Assembly (NCBI GenBank): GCA_031282085.1
Contig: JAITEK010000072.1
Location: forward strand, 1-9,776
DNA from: Coriobacteriales bacterium
GTDB taxonomy: Bacteria > Actinomycetota > Coriobacteriia > Coriobacteriales > UBA8131
Direction of reading: 5' to 3'
DNA length: 9,776 nt
A program made the position numbers and the translations under genes. Within the stretch, counting starts at the first letter, position 1. Every line of letters starts with the position of its first letter. This document shows, piece after piece, positions 1-5,696 of the stretch. A model generated the notes under the pieces. The model was not told where the DNA came from. It made no database searches and saw only the letters and a program-made list of their open reading frames with translations.

Positions 1-682
1 GCGCGGCAAGCTCGACGAGGCCGGGGCTGCCGTTATAGACAACCAGCGTACCACCGGGTACTACCTTGTCGAGGAAGGAGGCAAAGGCGCTTTGTATCTC
101 ATCGAGCCCGGCGTAGTGGTCGAGGTGGTCCGCCTCGATATTCGTGACGATGGCCAGAGTCGGGTCGAGCCAGGTGAAGGAGCCGTCGGACTCGTCGGCC
201 TCCACCACAAACAGCTCGCCCGAACCGGCGCGCGCCGTGGAATCGTAACCGTCGACCACCCCGCCGATGAGGAAGGTGGGGTCGGCGCCGAGCCTGTCGA
301 GCGTGGTGGCGAGCATGGATGAGGTCGTGGTCTTGCCGTGGGTACCGGCAACCGCCAGCGTCTTATGCTTTCGGCTGAGGTAGGCAAGCATGCGGGCGCG
401 CGGCCATATCTCAAGCCCCCGCTCAACGGCGGCGCGGTACTCGGGGTTGCGCTCGGGGATGGCCGAAGAGACCACGACGACGTCGATGGTGGAGTCGGCG
501 ACGTTTGCTGCGTCGTGCCCGACTACAACCCGCACGTCGGCGCGCAGAAGCGAGCGCATATAGCGCGACTCCTTGAGGTCTGAGCCGGTCACCTCAAGGC
601 CGCACTCGTGGGCCACCAAGGCGATGCCGCTCATGCCAGAGCCGCCGATTCCGATAAAATGCACCCTTTGGATACGGGACAC
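1..682 (-). CDS. murC: UDP-N-acetylmuramate--L-alanine ligase (MurC), partial
   Basis: MurC is the cytoplasmic ATP-dependent ligase that adds L-alanine to UDP-MurNAc, the first amino-acid step of peptidoglycan precursor synthesis. Only the first 227 residues are present; the C-terminal half lies beyond the left edge. Visible family marks are the N-terminal Gly-rich UDP-binding motif (FIGIGGSGMSGIA, residues 9-21), the Mur-ligase P-loop GTHGKTTT (113-120), the EADESDGSF segment (161-169) and the NIEADHLDHY segment (181-190). I chose the GTG at 682 because the Rossmann strand RVHFIGIGG follows immediately and a GGAG ribosome-binding site (GAGAAGGAGAAAGC) lies just before it. The gene follows murG on the same strand after a 337-bp repeat-rich gap, so it may have its own promoter. 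Identity is very secure; the GTG start is likely. Confidence 0.96.
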   Translation of the reverse strand, partial: MSRIQRVHFIGIGGSGMSGIALVAHECGLEVTGSDLKESRYMRSLLRADVRVVVGHDAANVADSTIDVVVVSSAIPERNPEYRAAVERGLEIWPRARMLAYLSRKHKTLAVAGTHGKTTTSSMLATTLDRLGADPTFLIGGVVDGYDSTARAGSGELFVVEADESDGSFTWLDPTLAIVTNIEADHLDHYAGLDEIQSAFASFLDKVVPGGTLVVYNGSPGLVELAA

Positions 683-729
683 GCTTTCTCCTTCTCAAAA
701 CAACAACGGGCAATAAAAAGTACTGATTG

Positions 730-735
730 ATTCTA
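730..735 (-). promoter_or_regulatory. Possible -10 box for murC
   Basis: On the minus strand TAGAAT (5 of 6 matches to TATAAT) lies about 48 bp before the murC GTG, which would give a leader of roughly 40 nt. No good -35 hexamer is visible 16-18 bp upstream. The long gap between murG and murC makes a separate promoter plausible, but this is a weak call. Confidence 0.25.
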
Positions 736-780
736 CCGCAGTACGGCACTCTCAGCCATTCGGCGGCTTAGTCTTTGTGC

Positions 781-826
781 GTCGCGCTGCGCGCTCCCCG
801 GGCATCGTGTGTCGCGCTGCGCGCTC
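781..826. repeat. Short direct repeat, 16 bp twice at 30-bp spacing
   Basis: The 16-mer GTCGCGCTGCGCGCTC occurs at 781-796 and again, identically, at 811-826. The flanking bases are only partly conserved, so this looks like a degenerate 30-bp tandem duplication. The second copy belongs to the left part of the 79-bp dispersed repeat that starts at 804. Confidence 0.8.
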
Positions 827-882
827 TCCATGCGTCGCGCGCTAACGCGTGCGACTGGATTCTGGCATAAAGCCAGAATGAC
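804..882 (+). repeat. 79-bp REP-like dispersed repeat, copy A (two hairpins)
   Basis: This unit aligns without gaps to the reverse complement of 5530-5608 (62 of 79 positions identical by hand count). It contains two hairpins. The first is 834-855, a 9-bp stem with one G-T pair and loop TAAC. The second is 859-879, an 8-bp stem ATTCTGGC/GCCAGAAT with a 5-nt loop. The second hairpin is framed by TGGA and TGAC, which are identical in both copies, while the stem differs by paired changes that keep the helix. The layout is typical of REP-like palindromic intergenic elements. Function is unknown. Confidence 0.85.
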
Positions 883-896
883 GGGCTTTTTTGTCC

Positions 897-920
897 GTCA
901 CCCTGGGCCTGTCCCAGGGT
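897..920 (-). repeat. REP-like hairpin, inverted partner of copy A
   Basis: The sequence begins GTCA and forms a perfect 8-bp stem ACCCTGGG/CCCAGGGT around the 5-nt loop CCTGT (900-920). It closely resembles the start of the 5530 copy read on the plus strand (GTCA, then ACCCCGGG/CCCGGGGT). It therefore lies tail to tail with copy A, with 14 bp between the TGAC of one and the GTCA of the other, like the paired inverted units of BIME-type elements. Confidence 0.75.
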
Positions 921-926
921 CTAACC

Positions 927-977
927 GACGGCGGTAGCCGCCGGACTTACTAAACACCGCGGGACGGCGGTAGCCGT
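927..977. repeat. Two GGCGGTAGCC hairpins (direct repeat of 14 bp)
   Basis: GACGGCGGTAGCCG occurs at 927-940 and again at 963-976. The first copy forms a CGGCGG/CCGCCG hairpin (929-943, 3-nt loop). The second forms a shorter ACGGC/GCCGT hairpin (964-977, 4-nt loop). These continue the hairpin-rich block between murG and murC. Confidence 0.7.
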
Positions 978-997
978 TCTTGTGACACGAGACGAAC

Positions 998-1016
998 GAC
1001 AAGCCCCGGGATGACG
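998..1016 (+). repeat. Degenerate half-copy of the REP-like hairpin
   Basis: GACAAGCCCCGGGATGAC matches the right arm and TGAC end of the 5530 copy (read on the minus strand) with few differences, but the left arm is missing. It lies directly beyond the murG stop codon, so the repeat block abuts the gene end. Confidence 0.55.
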
Positions 1017-1019
1017 GAC

Positions 1020-2132
1020 TCAGGGCGTCATTTTTTTAGTCTCGGCCATCTCTATGAGGAGGTGGGTGAGGGTTTGCCGGGCTTGTGCGTTGCCGAGGGA
1101 GGCGGCGGCGCGGCGCATATCCTCGCGAAACGACGCGTTGCTGGTAAGGCGCGTCAGTTGTTTGATGAACCGAAAGCTGTCCAGCTCGCTGTCCGCGAGC
1201 AGAAGGGCCGCGCCCGCGTCGACGAGGTAGCGCGCGTTGGTGGTCTGCTCGTCGGCCGCGGCGTGCGGATAGGGCACAAACAGCGCGGGCAGTCCGAGAG
1301 CGCTTATCTCCGCGACCGTTGTTGCCCCCGAGCGCGAGAGCACCACGTCGGCGGCCGCGTAGGCCTCCCCCATCCGATCACAATACGCAACAAGATGCCA
1401 CCGCTCCGCCGCCTGGGGTATGCGGGTGCACAGCGCCTCCATCTCCTCAAAATCCCGCGTTCCCGTGATGTGGAGGATGTGCAGGTCTTCCTGGGACAAC
1501 AGTTGCCCGGCGTTTGCCACGAGCGCCTCGTTGAGGTGATGCGCACCGAGACTGCCGCCAAAGGCCAGCAGGACTGTAGCGTCTTTGGGCAGACTGAAGG
1601 CCTGGCGGGCCACCTCACGCTTTGCCTCGAACAGTGACGCGCGAACAGGGTTGCCAACCACCTTGAGGACGCCGTCGGTCTTGAAGTCGGCGGCGGCGGA
1701 CTCGTAGGTAAGCGCGACGAGCCGCGCGCGCGAGGCCAAAAAGCGGTTTGCCATGCCGCTTGCGGAGTTCTGTTCGTGAACGGCCAGGGGTATCTTGAGC
1801 CAGGAAGCCGCCAGGCCAACGGGGATGGACACATAGCCGCCGAAGCCGATGACTGCGTCGGGCTTAAGGGCGGCAAGCCACCGCCGCGCGCGCGCCGCAC
1901 TGAGGGCGATCTTTGCCGATGAGGTGATGAGCGTAAGCGGTTTGCGCCGGTTGAAGCCCGCCGCCTCGAAAGCGACATAGGGAAAACCCTCCTGCGGGAC
2001 AAGGCGCGCCTCAAGCCCCTGGGGAGTGCCAGCGTAGTGGACCTCGTGCCCGAGCAGGCGCAACTCCTGGGCAACGGCCAGCGCGGGGTTGATATGCCCT
2101 GCCGTGCCGCCACCGGTGATGACGAATCTCAT
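1020..2132 (-). CDS. murG: Lipid II synthase, UDP-GlcNAc:lipid I GlcNAc transferase (MurG)
   Basis: MurG is a membrane-associated GT28 glycosyltransferase that moves GlcNAc from UDP-GlcNAc onto lipid I, giving lipid II on the inner face of the membrane. The 370-residue product is of normal family length. Motifs visible in order are the Gly-rich loop GGGTAGHINPA (7-17), GGYVSIP (98-104), HEQNSASGMANR (119-130), GNPVR (160-164), the second Gly loop GGSLGA (192-197), SRSGATTVAEI (266-276) and the donor-binding stretch PYPHAAADEQTTNA (287-300). The ATG overlaps the ftsW stop as ATGA, and a GGAAGG ribosome-binding site lies 8 nt upstream inside ftsW, implying translational coupling. The end carries a short Lys-containing tail (ETKKMTP) just before the repeat block. 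Identity is secure. Confidence 0.98.
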   Translation of the reverse strand: MRFVITGGGTAGHINPALAVAQELRLLGHEVHYAGTPQGLEARLVPQEGFPYVAFEAAGFNRRKPLTLITSSAKIALSAARARRWLAALKPDAVIGFGGYVSIPVGLAASWLKIPLAVHEQNSASGMANRFLASRARLVALTYESAAADFKTDGVLKVVGNPVRASLFEAKREVARQAFSLPKDATVLLAFGGSLGAHHLNEALVANAGQLLSQEDLHILHITGTRDFEEMEALCTRIPQAAERWHLVAYCDRMGEAYAAADVVLSRSGATTVAEISALGLPALFVPYPHAAADEQTTNARYLVDAGAALLLADSELDSFRFIKQLTRLTSNASFREDMRRAAASLGNAQARQTLTHLLIEMAETKKMTP

Positions 2133-3910
2133 CGTCGCGGCCTTCCCGGTGCGACAGGAGCGGACTTGGCAGACGCCGGTTTGAGGGGCGCAGGCGCGAC
2201 AGCGGGCGCGTGGCGGTAGCCCTCCCTGCGGGCGGGACTGAGACTGAGCAGGGGGTTTACGGGTTTGAGCCGCGGTTGCTCGGTGGAGCTTGCGGGGCGC
2301 GCGGGTTGCGGGCGGGTGGGTTGCGGGCGACTGGGCGCGACGGTACGTGGCGCCGCCGTACGTGCAGGCGCGGCAGTGCGCGCGGGCGCCGTTGTGCGCG
2401 CAAGCGGACGACGGGTCGGCTGTGAGCGCAGGGACACAGGCTGAGGACGCGACGGGTGCGGATGCGTCGGAGCCGAGGGGCTTGCGGGTGCTTGCGGGTG
2501 GACCGGCGCGGCAACATGCGGAGGCACGGCCGCTTTACCGGGCCTCCTCAACACCGCTTTTTTGGGTGTTTTGCCTGGTAACGGTTGGCGGCTGGCCGAA
2601 TGACTCCCGAATTGCCCCGGCAAAACGCTGGAAGCGATGGCCGTGACGCTGGCGGCGGCTGTGCGGCCGCCCTCCAGGATAAGGAGTTGGTCGCGCCGCT
2701 CGTTGGCTCGGTCGCCCGCCTCGGAGCGCAGCGACACATTGAGGATGAGCCCCACGAGCATGAGCGTGGTGATGATGGAGCTGCCGCCCGCGCTGAAGAA
2801 CGGCAGGGGCTTGCCCGTCATCGGCAGCAGGTTGACCATGCAGAGCATGTTGAGGAAGGCCTGGAAGCCTATCATCGTTGCGGCCGAGCCGGCTACCAGG
2901 CGGCCGTAGAGGTCGCCGGCGTTGTGGGCGATGCGGTAGGCCGCAAGCAGGAACAGCAGGAACAGCACGATGACCGACACAGTGCCGATGAGGCCGAACT
3001 CCTCGCCGATTATCGGGAAGATGAGATCGTTGTGCGGCTGCGGGAGGTAGAGGTACTTCTGGTGCGACATGCCGAGGCCGACGCCGCCTATGCCGCCGCC
3101 GGCGAGCGCATAGAAGGAGTTGACTATCTGGTAGGCGCCGTCCGAGGCGTTGCCCCAAGGGTCGAGCCAGGCGTCGATGCGCCCCATGCGGAAGCCCGCG
3201 AACGCTATCGCGGCGACGCCTACTACCGCGATAATCGCCAGGAAGAAGACCAGCGGCTTCATCGAAAGCTCACCGAACCAGGCCACGGCGACGATGCCCG
3301 CGAAGATGATGAGGGTCGTACCGAGGTCGGGCTGGATGAGGATGAGCAGCACGGGCAGGCCCACCGCCAGGGCTATTTTTGCTATATCGATCTTTATCTC
3401 CCGCGCGTCGCCGCTGGTACGCAGATGAACGAGCAGGGAGCCCGCCAGCAGCAACAACGCTATCTTGGCGAATTCCGATGGTTGGAGGTTGATACCGAAC
3501 AGATCGAACCAACGCTTGCCGCCGAGGGCGTCGTTGCCCATCGTCAGTGTGAGGACGAGCAGGACAACGGCAACTCCCCAGGGCGCCCAGACGACGAGGC
3601 TGTTCCACACGCGGTAATCGACAGCGAGCATTACGAGGAGGGCGACGAGGCCCACGCCCGTGAACTGCAATTGATGCCTGAAGATGTACGAGCTGTCCTG
3701 GTTGTAGGTGGGGTTGGTAAATGCCTCGACGAACGAGGCCGAGTACACCATGGCCAACCCGAATATCACCAGCGCAAGCGTGGTGACGATGAGCAGGAGC
3801 CGCGGGCCGTGTACGTTTGCGGAGACAGCCGCCTTTGCGGGGCGGAGTTTTGCCTTGGCCGGCGTGGGACCCACCATCTTGGGGGCATTGAGGGCGCGGT
3901 CAGTTGCCAT
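2129..3910 (-). CDS. ftsW: SEDS peptidoglycan glycosyltransferase FtsW with long Pro/Ala/Arg tail
   Basis: FtsW is the polytopic SEDS-family polymerase that joins lipid II into glycan strands at the division septum, working with a class B PBP. The ATG at 3910 is preceded by AGGAGG with 6-nt spacing and gives 593 residues; the open frame continues upstream to 4276 only because the opposite reading inside murD is open. Residues 37-395 hold about ten membrane segments. SEDS landmarks are GGKRWFDLFGINLQPSEFAKI (130-150), QPDLGTT (193-199), LPQPHNDLIFPIIGEEFG (289-306; its Asp295 aligns with the Asp considered catalytic in SEDS enzymes, by family knowledge) and GKPLPFFSAGGSS (366-378). From about residue 415 to the end is a low-complexity, basic, Pro/Ala/Arg tail with APART repeats (508-519) and three RPQP units. 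It overlaps murD by 11 bp and murG by 4 bp. RodA is less likely given the mur neighbours. Confidence 0.96.
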   Translation of the reverse strand: MATDRALNAPKMVGPTPAKAKLRPAKAAVSANVHGPRLLLIVTTLALVIFGLAMVYSASFVEAFTNPTYNQDSSYIFRHQLQFTGVGLVALLVMLAVDYRVWNSLVVWAPWGVAVVLLVLTLTMGNDALGGKRWFDLFGINLQPSEFAKIALLLLAGSLLVHLRTSGDAREIKIDIAKIALAVGLPVLLILIQPDLGTTLIIFAGIVAVAWFGELSMKPLVFFLAIIAVVGVAAIAFAGFRMGRIDAWLDPWGNASDGAYQIVNSFYALAGGGIGGVGLGMSHQKYLYLPQPHNDLIFPIIGEEFGLIGTVSVIVLFLLFLLAAYRIAHNAGDLYGRLVAGSAATMIGFQAFLNMLCMVNLLPMTGKPLPFFSAGGSSIITTLMLVGLILNVSLRSEAGDRANERRDQLLILEGGRTAAASVTAIASSVLPGQFGSHSASRQPLPGKTPKKAVLRRPGKAAVPPHVAAPVHPQAPASPSAPTHPHPSRPQPVSLRSQPTRRPLARTTAPARTAAPARTAAPRTVAPSRPQPTRPQPARPASSTEQPRLKPVNPLLSLSPARREGYRHAPAVAPAPLKPASAKSAPVAPGRPRR

Positions 3911-5399
3911 CGCGCGCCTCCTGGGGTGTGGCTTGGATTGGTTGGGGCGCCGGTGAGGGCTCGGCGGTTGTTCGGTGCTCGGCCACCAGCTCCTTGAACA
4001 CCGCGCCCCGCTGCTCAAAGGAGCGGAACTCGTCGAAGGAGGCGCAAGCGGGAGAGAGCAGGACGGCGTCGCCCTCCTCGGCATGCGCGACTGCGGCCTC
4101 AAAGGCGGCGCGGAAGCCCTCGACCAAGATGACGGCAGGAGCAGCATCAGGCCTGGCGGTGGGCGATGTGCCCGGCGCGGCGCTGAGCGCCTCCTCCTCA
4201 AAGGCCTGTGCGAAACGGGGCCCGGCCTCGCCGTAGCAGACAACGGCGCGGCAACGTCCCGCGGCCGTCTCAACAAGCTCGTCCAGAGGCGTGTTCTTGT
4301 CGCGACCGCCCAGCATCACAACGAGCGGCGTGCCCTCAAAGGCGACAAGCGCCTTTACGGTGGCCTCCGGGTTGGTCGCCTTGGAATCGTTGAAGAAGGC
4401 CACGCCGGCAACGCTGCCACAGGGCTCGATGCGGTGCTCAAGCGGCTCAAAAGCCACAAGCGCAGCCGTTACGTTCGCCGCATCGGCGCCCAGCGCAAGG
4501 GCAACAGCAGCGGCGGCCAGCGCGTTTTGCTGGTTGTGCTCACCCTTGAGTTTGAGTTGTGCGGTAGTGCAGAGCGCAAAACGCTGCCCGTTGATAACGC
4601 AGGTCAGGCGCTGGGAGGCTGCATCGACAAAGGCGGCCTCGGCCGCGCCGCATCGCAGCGTCATATCACCACGCAAGCCCTCGGCAGTGCCCAGGGGGAT
4701 GGTGCGGAGCCCCGCGTCCCGCCGCGCGCGGACAACAGCGCGGGTCTCATCAAGCGTCGCGTCTATAACGGCTGGCACACGGGGGCCCAGGCGCTCAAAC
4801 AGGCTGAGCTTGGCGGCGCGATACGCCTCAAACGAGCCATGCCACGCCAGGTGGTCGGGTGTGATGTTGAGAAGTATGGCCGCCTCGGGTGCAAGGGTAT
4901 TGGCGTAGGCGAGCTGGTAGGAGGACAGCTCGGCGACGAGGTACTCGCCCGGCTCGCGCGTCTGCACGGCCTCCAGGCAGGTGGTTCCGATGTTGCCGGC
5001 AACGCGCGCCCTCATGCCGCAGGCGGTGAGCACCGCGGCAGTAAGCGCGGTAGTCGTGGTCTTTCCGTTGGTGCCGGTAACAGCCACCCAGCGCTCGGGA
5101 GAAAGGCGGAAGGCAAGCTCCGGCTCCCCTATCACCTCACGGGCCTGTTCGCGCGCGCGCGCGACGAGCGGGCTGTGCTCGGGAATGCCGGGGCTGACGA
5201 CTGCAAGGTCAAAAGGACCCGCAAGCTCATCATCCTCAGCAACCACCGTAACGGCCACAGGCACGGGCAGCGACCGGAAGTAGGCAGCAACAGCCTCGCC
5301 GGTCACTCCTCGCCCTAAGACGCAAACCGAGCGCACCGTACGAGGGTCGACCAACTCCCTGTTGAGGATATGTTCTACCATGTTATGCGTGTTACTCAT
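3900..5399 (-). CDS. murD: UDP-N-acetylmuramoyl-L-alanine--D-glutamate ligase (MurD)
   Basis: MurD is the cytoplasmic ATP-dependent ligase that adds D-glutamate to UDP-MurNAc-L-Ala. The 499-residue product shows an N-terminal Rossmann start (VCVLGRGVTGEAVA, 25-38), the P-loop GTNGKTTTTAL (109-119), NIGTT (136-140), the ITPDHLAWHGS metal/ATP region (179-189), GEHNQQN (286-292), the C-terminal-domain signature NDSKATNPE (337-345) and LSPACASFDEF (448-458). It is somewhat longer than typical MurD, owing to an Ala/Pro-rich insert (about 405-421) and a Pro/Gln-rich tail (about 479-499). The start is uncertain: ATG 5399 and ATG 5381 are in frame, and neither has a strong ribosome-binding site. It appears to be the first gene of the murD-ftsW-murG set, since the next gene upstream is divergent. 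Confidence 0.97.
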   Translation of the reverse strand: MSNTHNMVEHILNRELVDPRTVRSVCVLGRGVTGEAVAAYFRSLPVPVAVTVVAEDDELAGPFDLAVVSPGIPEHSPLVARAREQAREVIGEPELAFRLSPERWVAVTGTNGKTTTTALTAAVLTACGMRARVAGNIGTTCLEAVQTREPGEYLVAELSSYQLAYANTLAPEAAILLNITPDHLAWHGSFEAYRAAKLSLFERLGPRVPAVIDATLDETRAVVRARRDAGLRTIPLGTAEGLRGDMTLRCGAAEAAFVDAASQRLTCVINGQRFALCTTAQLKLKGEHNQQNALAAAAVALALGADAANVTAALVAFEPLEHRIEPCGSVAGVAFFNDSKATNPEATVKALVAFEGTPLVVMLGGRDKNTPLDELVETAAGRCRAVVCYGEAGPRFAQAFEEEALSAAPGTSPTARPDAAPAVILVEGFRAAFEAAVAHAEEGDAVLLSPACASFDEFRSFEQRGAVFKELVAEHRTTAEPSPAPQPIQATPQEARDGN

Positions 5400-5434
5400 C
5401 CACTGTTACGTTTAAACTACTTTTTGCTCCGCAC

Positions 5435-5443
5435 AGTGTACCA
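5435..5443 (-). promoter_or_regulatory. Possible extended -10 promoter for murD-ftsW-murG
   Basis: Read on the minus strand, TGGTACACT combines a TGn extension with TACACT (4 of 6 matches to TATAAT), about 36 bp before the murD ATG at 5399. No good -35 hexamer is visible, which extended -10 promoters can tolerate. Because murD heads its unit and the region upstream is divergent, a promoter must lie in this stretch; this is the best candidate I can see. Confidence 0.35.
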
Positions 5444-5529
5444 CAATCGCCCCCGCATTTTCCGTTTCGTCACCAAGGAAAATCAACTGGAGTGGGACAC
5501 TTGCCCCGTCCCTCTACGCTAGACAGATT

Positions 5530-5608
5530 GTCACCCCGGGCTTGTCCCGGGGTCCAGTCGCACGCGATAGCGGGCGACGTTCAGAGAGCGCGTAGCGCGA
5601 CACACGAT
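5530..5608 (-). repeat. 79-bp REP-like dispersed repeat, copy B
   Basis: Read on the minus strand this copy aligns without gaps to 804-882 (62 of 79 identical by hand count). Its main hairpin is 5533-5553 (ACCCCGGG/CCCGGGGT, 5-nt loop). The second hairpin is 5557-5578, with one mismatch where copy A has a G-T pair. TGGA and TGAC bracket the main stem as in copy A. It sits in a region that carries promoters for both flanking genes but does not overlap the promoter candidates. Confidence 0.85.
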
Positions 5609-5645
5609 TCACCTTCGGTGGACTCTTGCGTCCTGGGGCAAGTTA

Positions 5646-5663
5646 GATTACATTAATATAATC
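5646..5663 (+). promoter_or_regulatory. 18-bp palindrome overlapping the likely apbE -10 box
   Basis: GATTACATTAATATAATC matches its own reverse complement at 16 of 18 positions. It contains a perfect TATAAT at 5657-5662, placed about 35 bp before the apbE start. A third GATTAT half-site follows at 5666-5671. No good -35 box is visible 16-18 bp upstream of the TATAAT. A palindrome on a -10 box is the usual layout of a repressor operator, and a weak -35 is compatible with an activator. The binding protein cannot be named. Confidence 0.45.
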
Positions 5664-5696
5664 TGGATTATCCCCTCGTGGAAAGAAGAAGGTCTG

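Larger units (their letters stand above)
683..1019. other. Repeat-rich intergenic gap between murG and murC
   Basis: This 337-bp stretch holds no convincing gene. Its right two-thirds (about 777-1016) is a mosaic of short direct repeats and hairpins, described separately. The part next to murC (683-760) is AT-richer and carries the murC ribosome-binding site and a possible -10 box. Since murD-ftsW-murG overlap one another, a gap this size inside the same set is out of character and suggests insertion of repeat units. Confidence 0.8.
5400..5696. other. Divergent intergenic region between murD and apbE
   Basis: The 297-bp region serves two divergent units. From the murD side it holds an AT-richer stretch with the murD promoter candidate (5400-5480), then the second copy of the 79-bp REP-like repeat (5530-5608), a small CACC-TTC-GGTG hairpin (5610-5620), and an AT-rich palindrome overlapping a TATAAT (5646-5663) close to apbE. 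No gene is seen in it. Confidence 0.8.

Noticed and set aside
859..892. 8-bp hairpin followed at a distance by six T on the plus strand, terminator-like
   Set aside because: The T-run is 7 nt away from the stem and no plus-strand gene precedes it. The hairpin is better explained as part of the dispersed repeat.
781..977. CRISPR array
   Set aside because: The repeats are unequal, palindromic and without regular unique spacers, and there are no cas genes nearby. The pattern is that of REP-like hairpins.
1011..1037. ATGACG/CGTCAT hairpin followed by seven T on the plus strand, terminator-like
   Set aside because: The stem is only 6 bp with a 9-nt loop, the T-run is the Lys-Lys codons of murG read backwards, and no plus-strand gene ends here.
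1011..1637. 208-codon open frame on the plus strand opposite murG
   Set aside because: It is antisense to secure MurG motifs and lacks any recognisable domain or ribosome-binding site.
2585..3997. 470-codon open frame on the plus strand opposite ftsW
   Set aside because: It is an antisense frame kept open by high GC. The minus-strand frame gives a complete SEDS protein, and the plus-strand translation is charged, repetitive and resembles no family.
3911..4276. N-terminal extension of ftsW by 122 codons inside murD
   Set aside because: The extension would overlap murD by almost 380 bp and encodes Arg/Pro-rich noise. The ATG at 3910 has an AGGAGG ribosome-binding site and directly precedes the conserved FtsW start.
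3975..5318. 447-codon open frame on the plus strand opposite murD
   Set aside because: All Mur-ligase motifs lie in the minus-strand frame; this is a GC-driven shadow frame.
5530..5608. Intrinsic terminator between divergent genes
   Set aside because: No T-run follows the stem on either strand, and the flanking genes diverge, so no transcript ends here.
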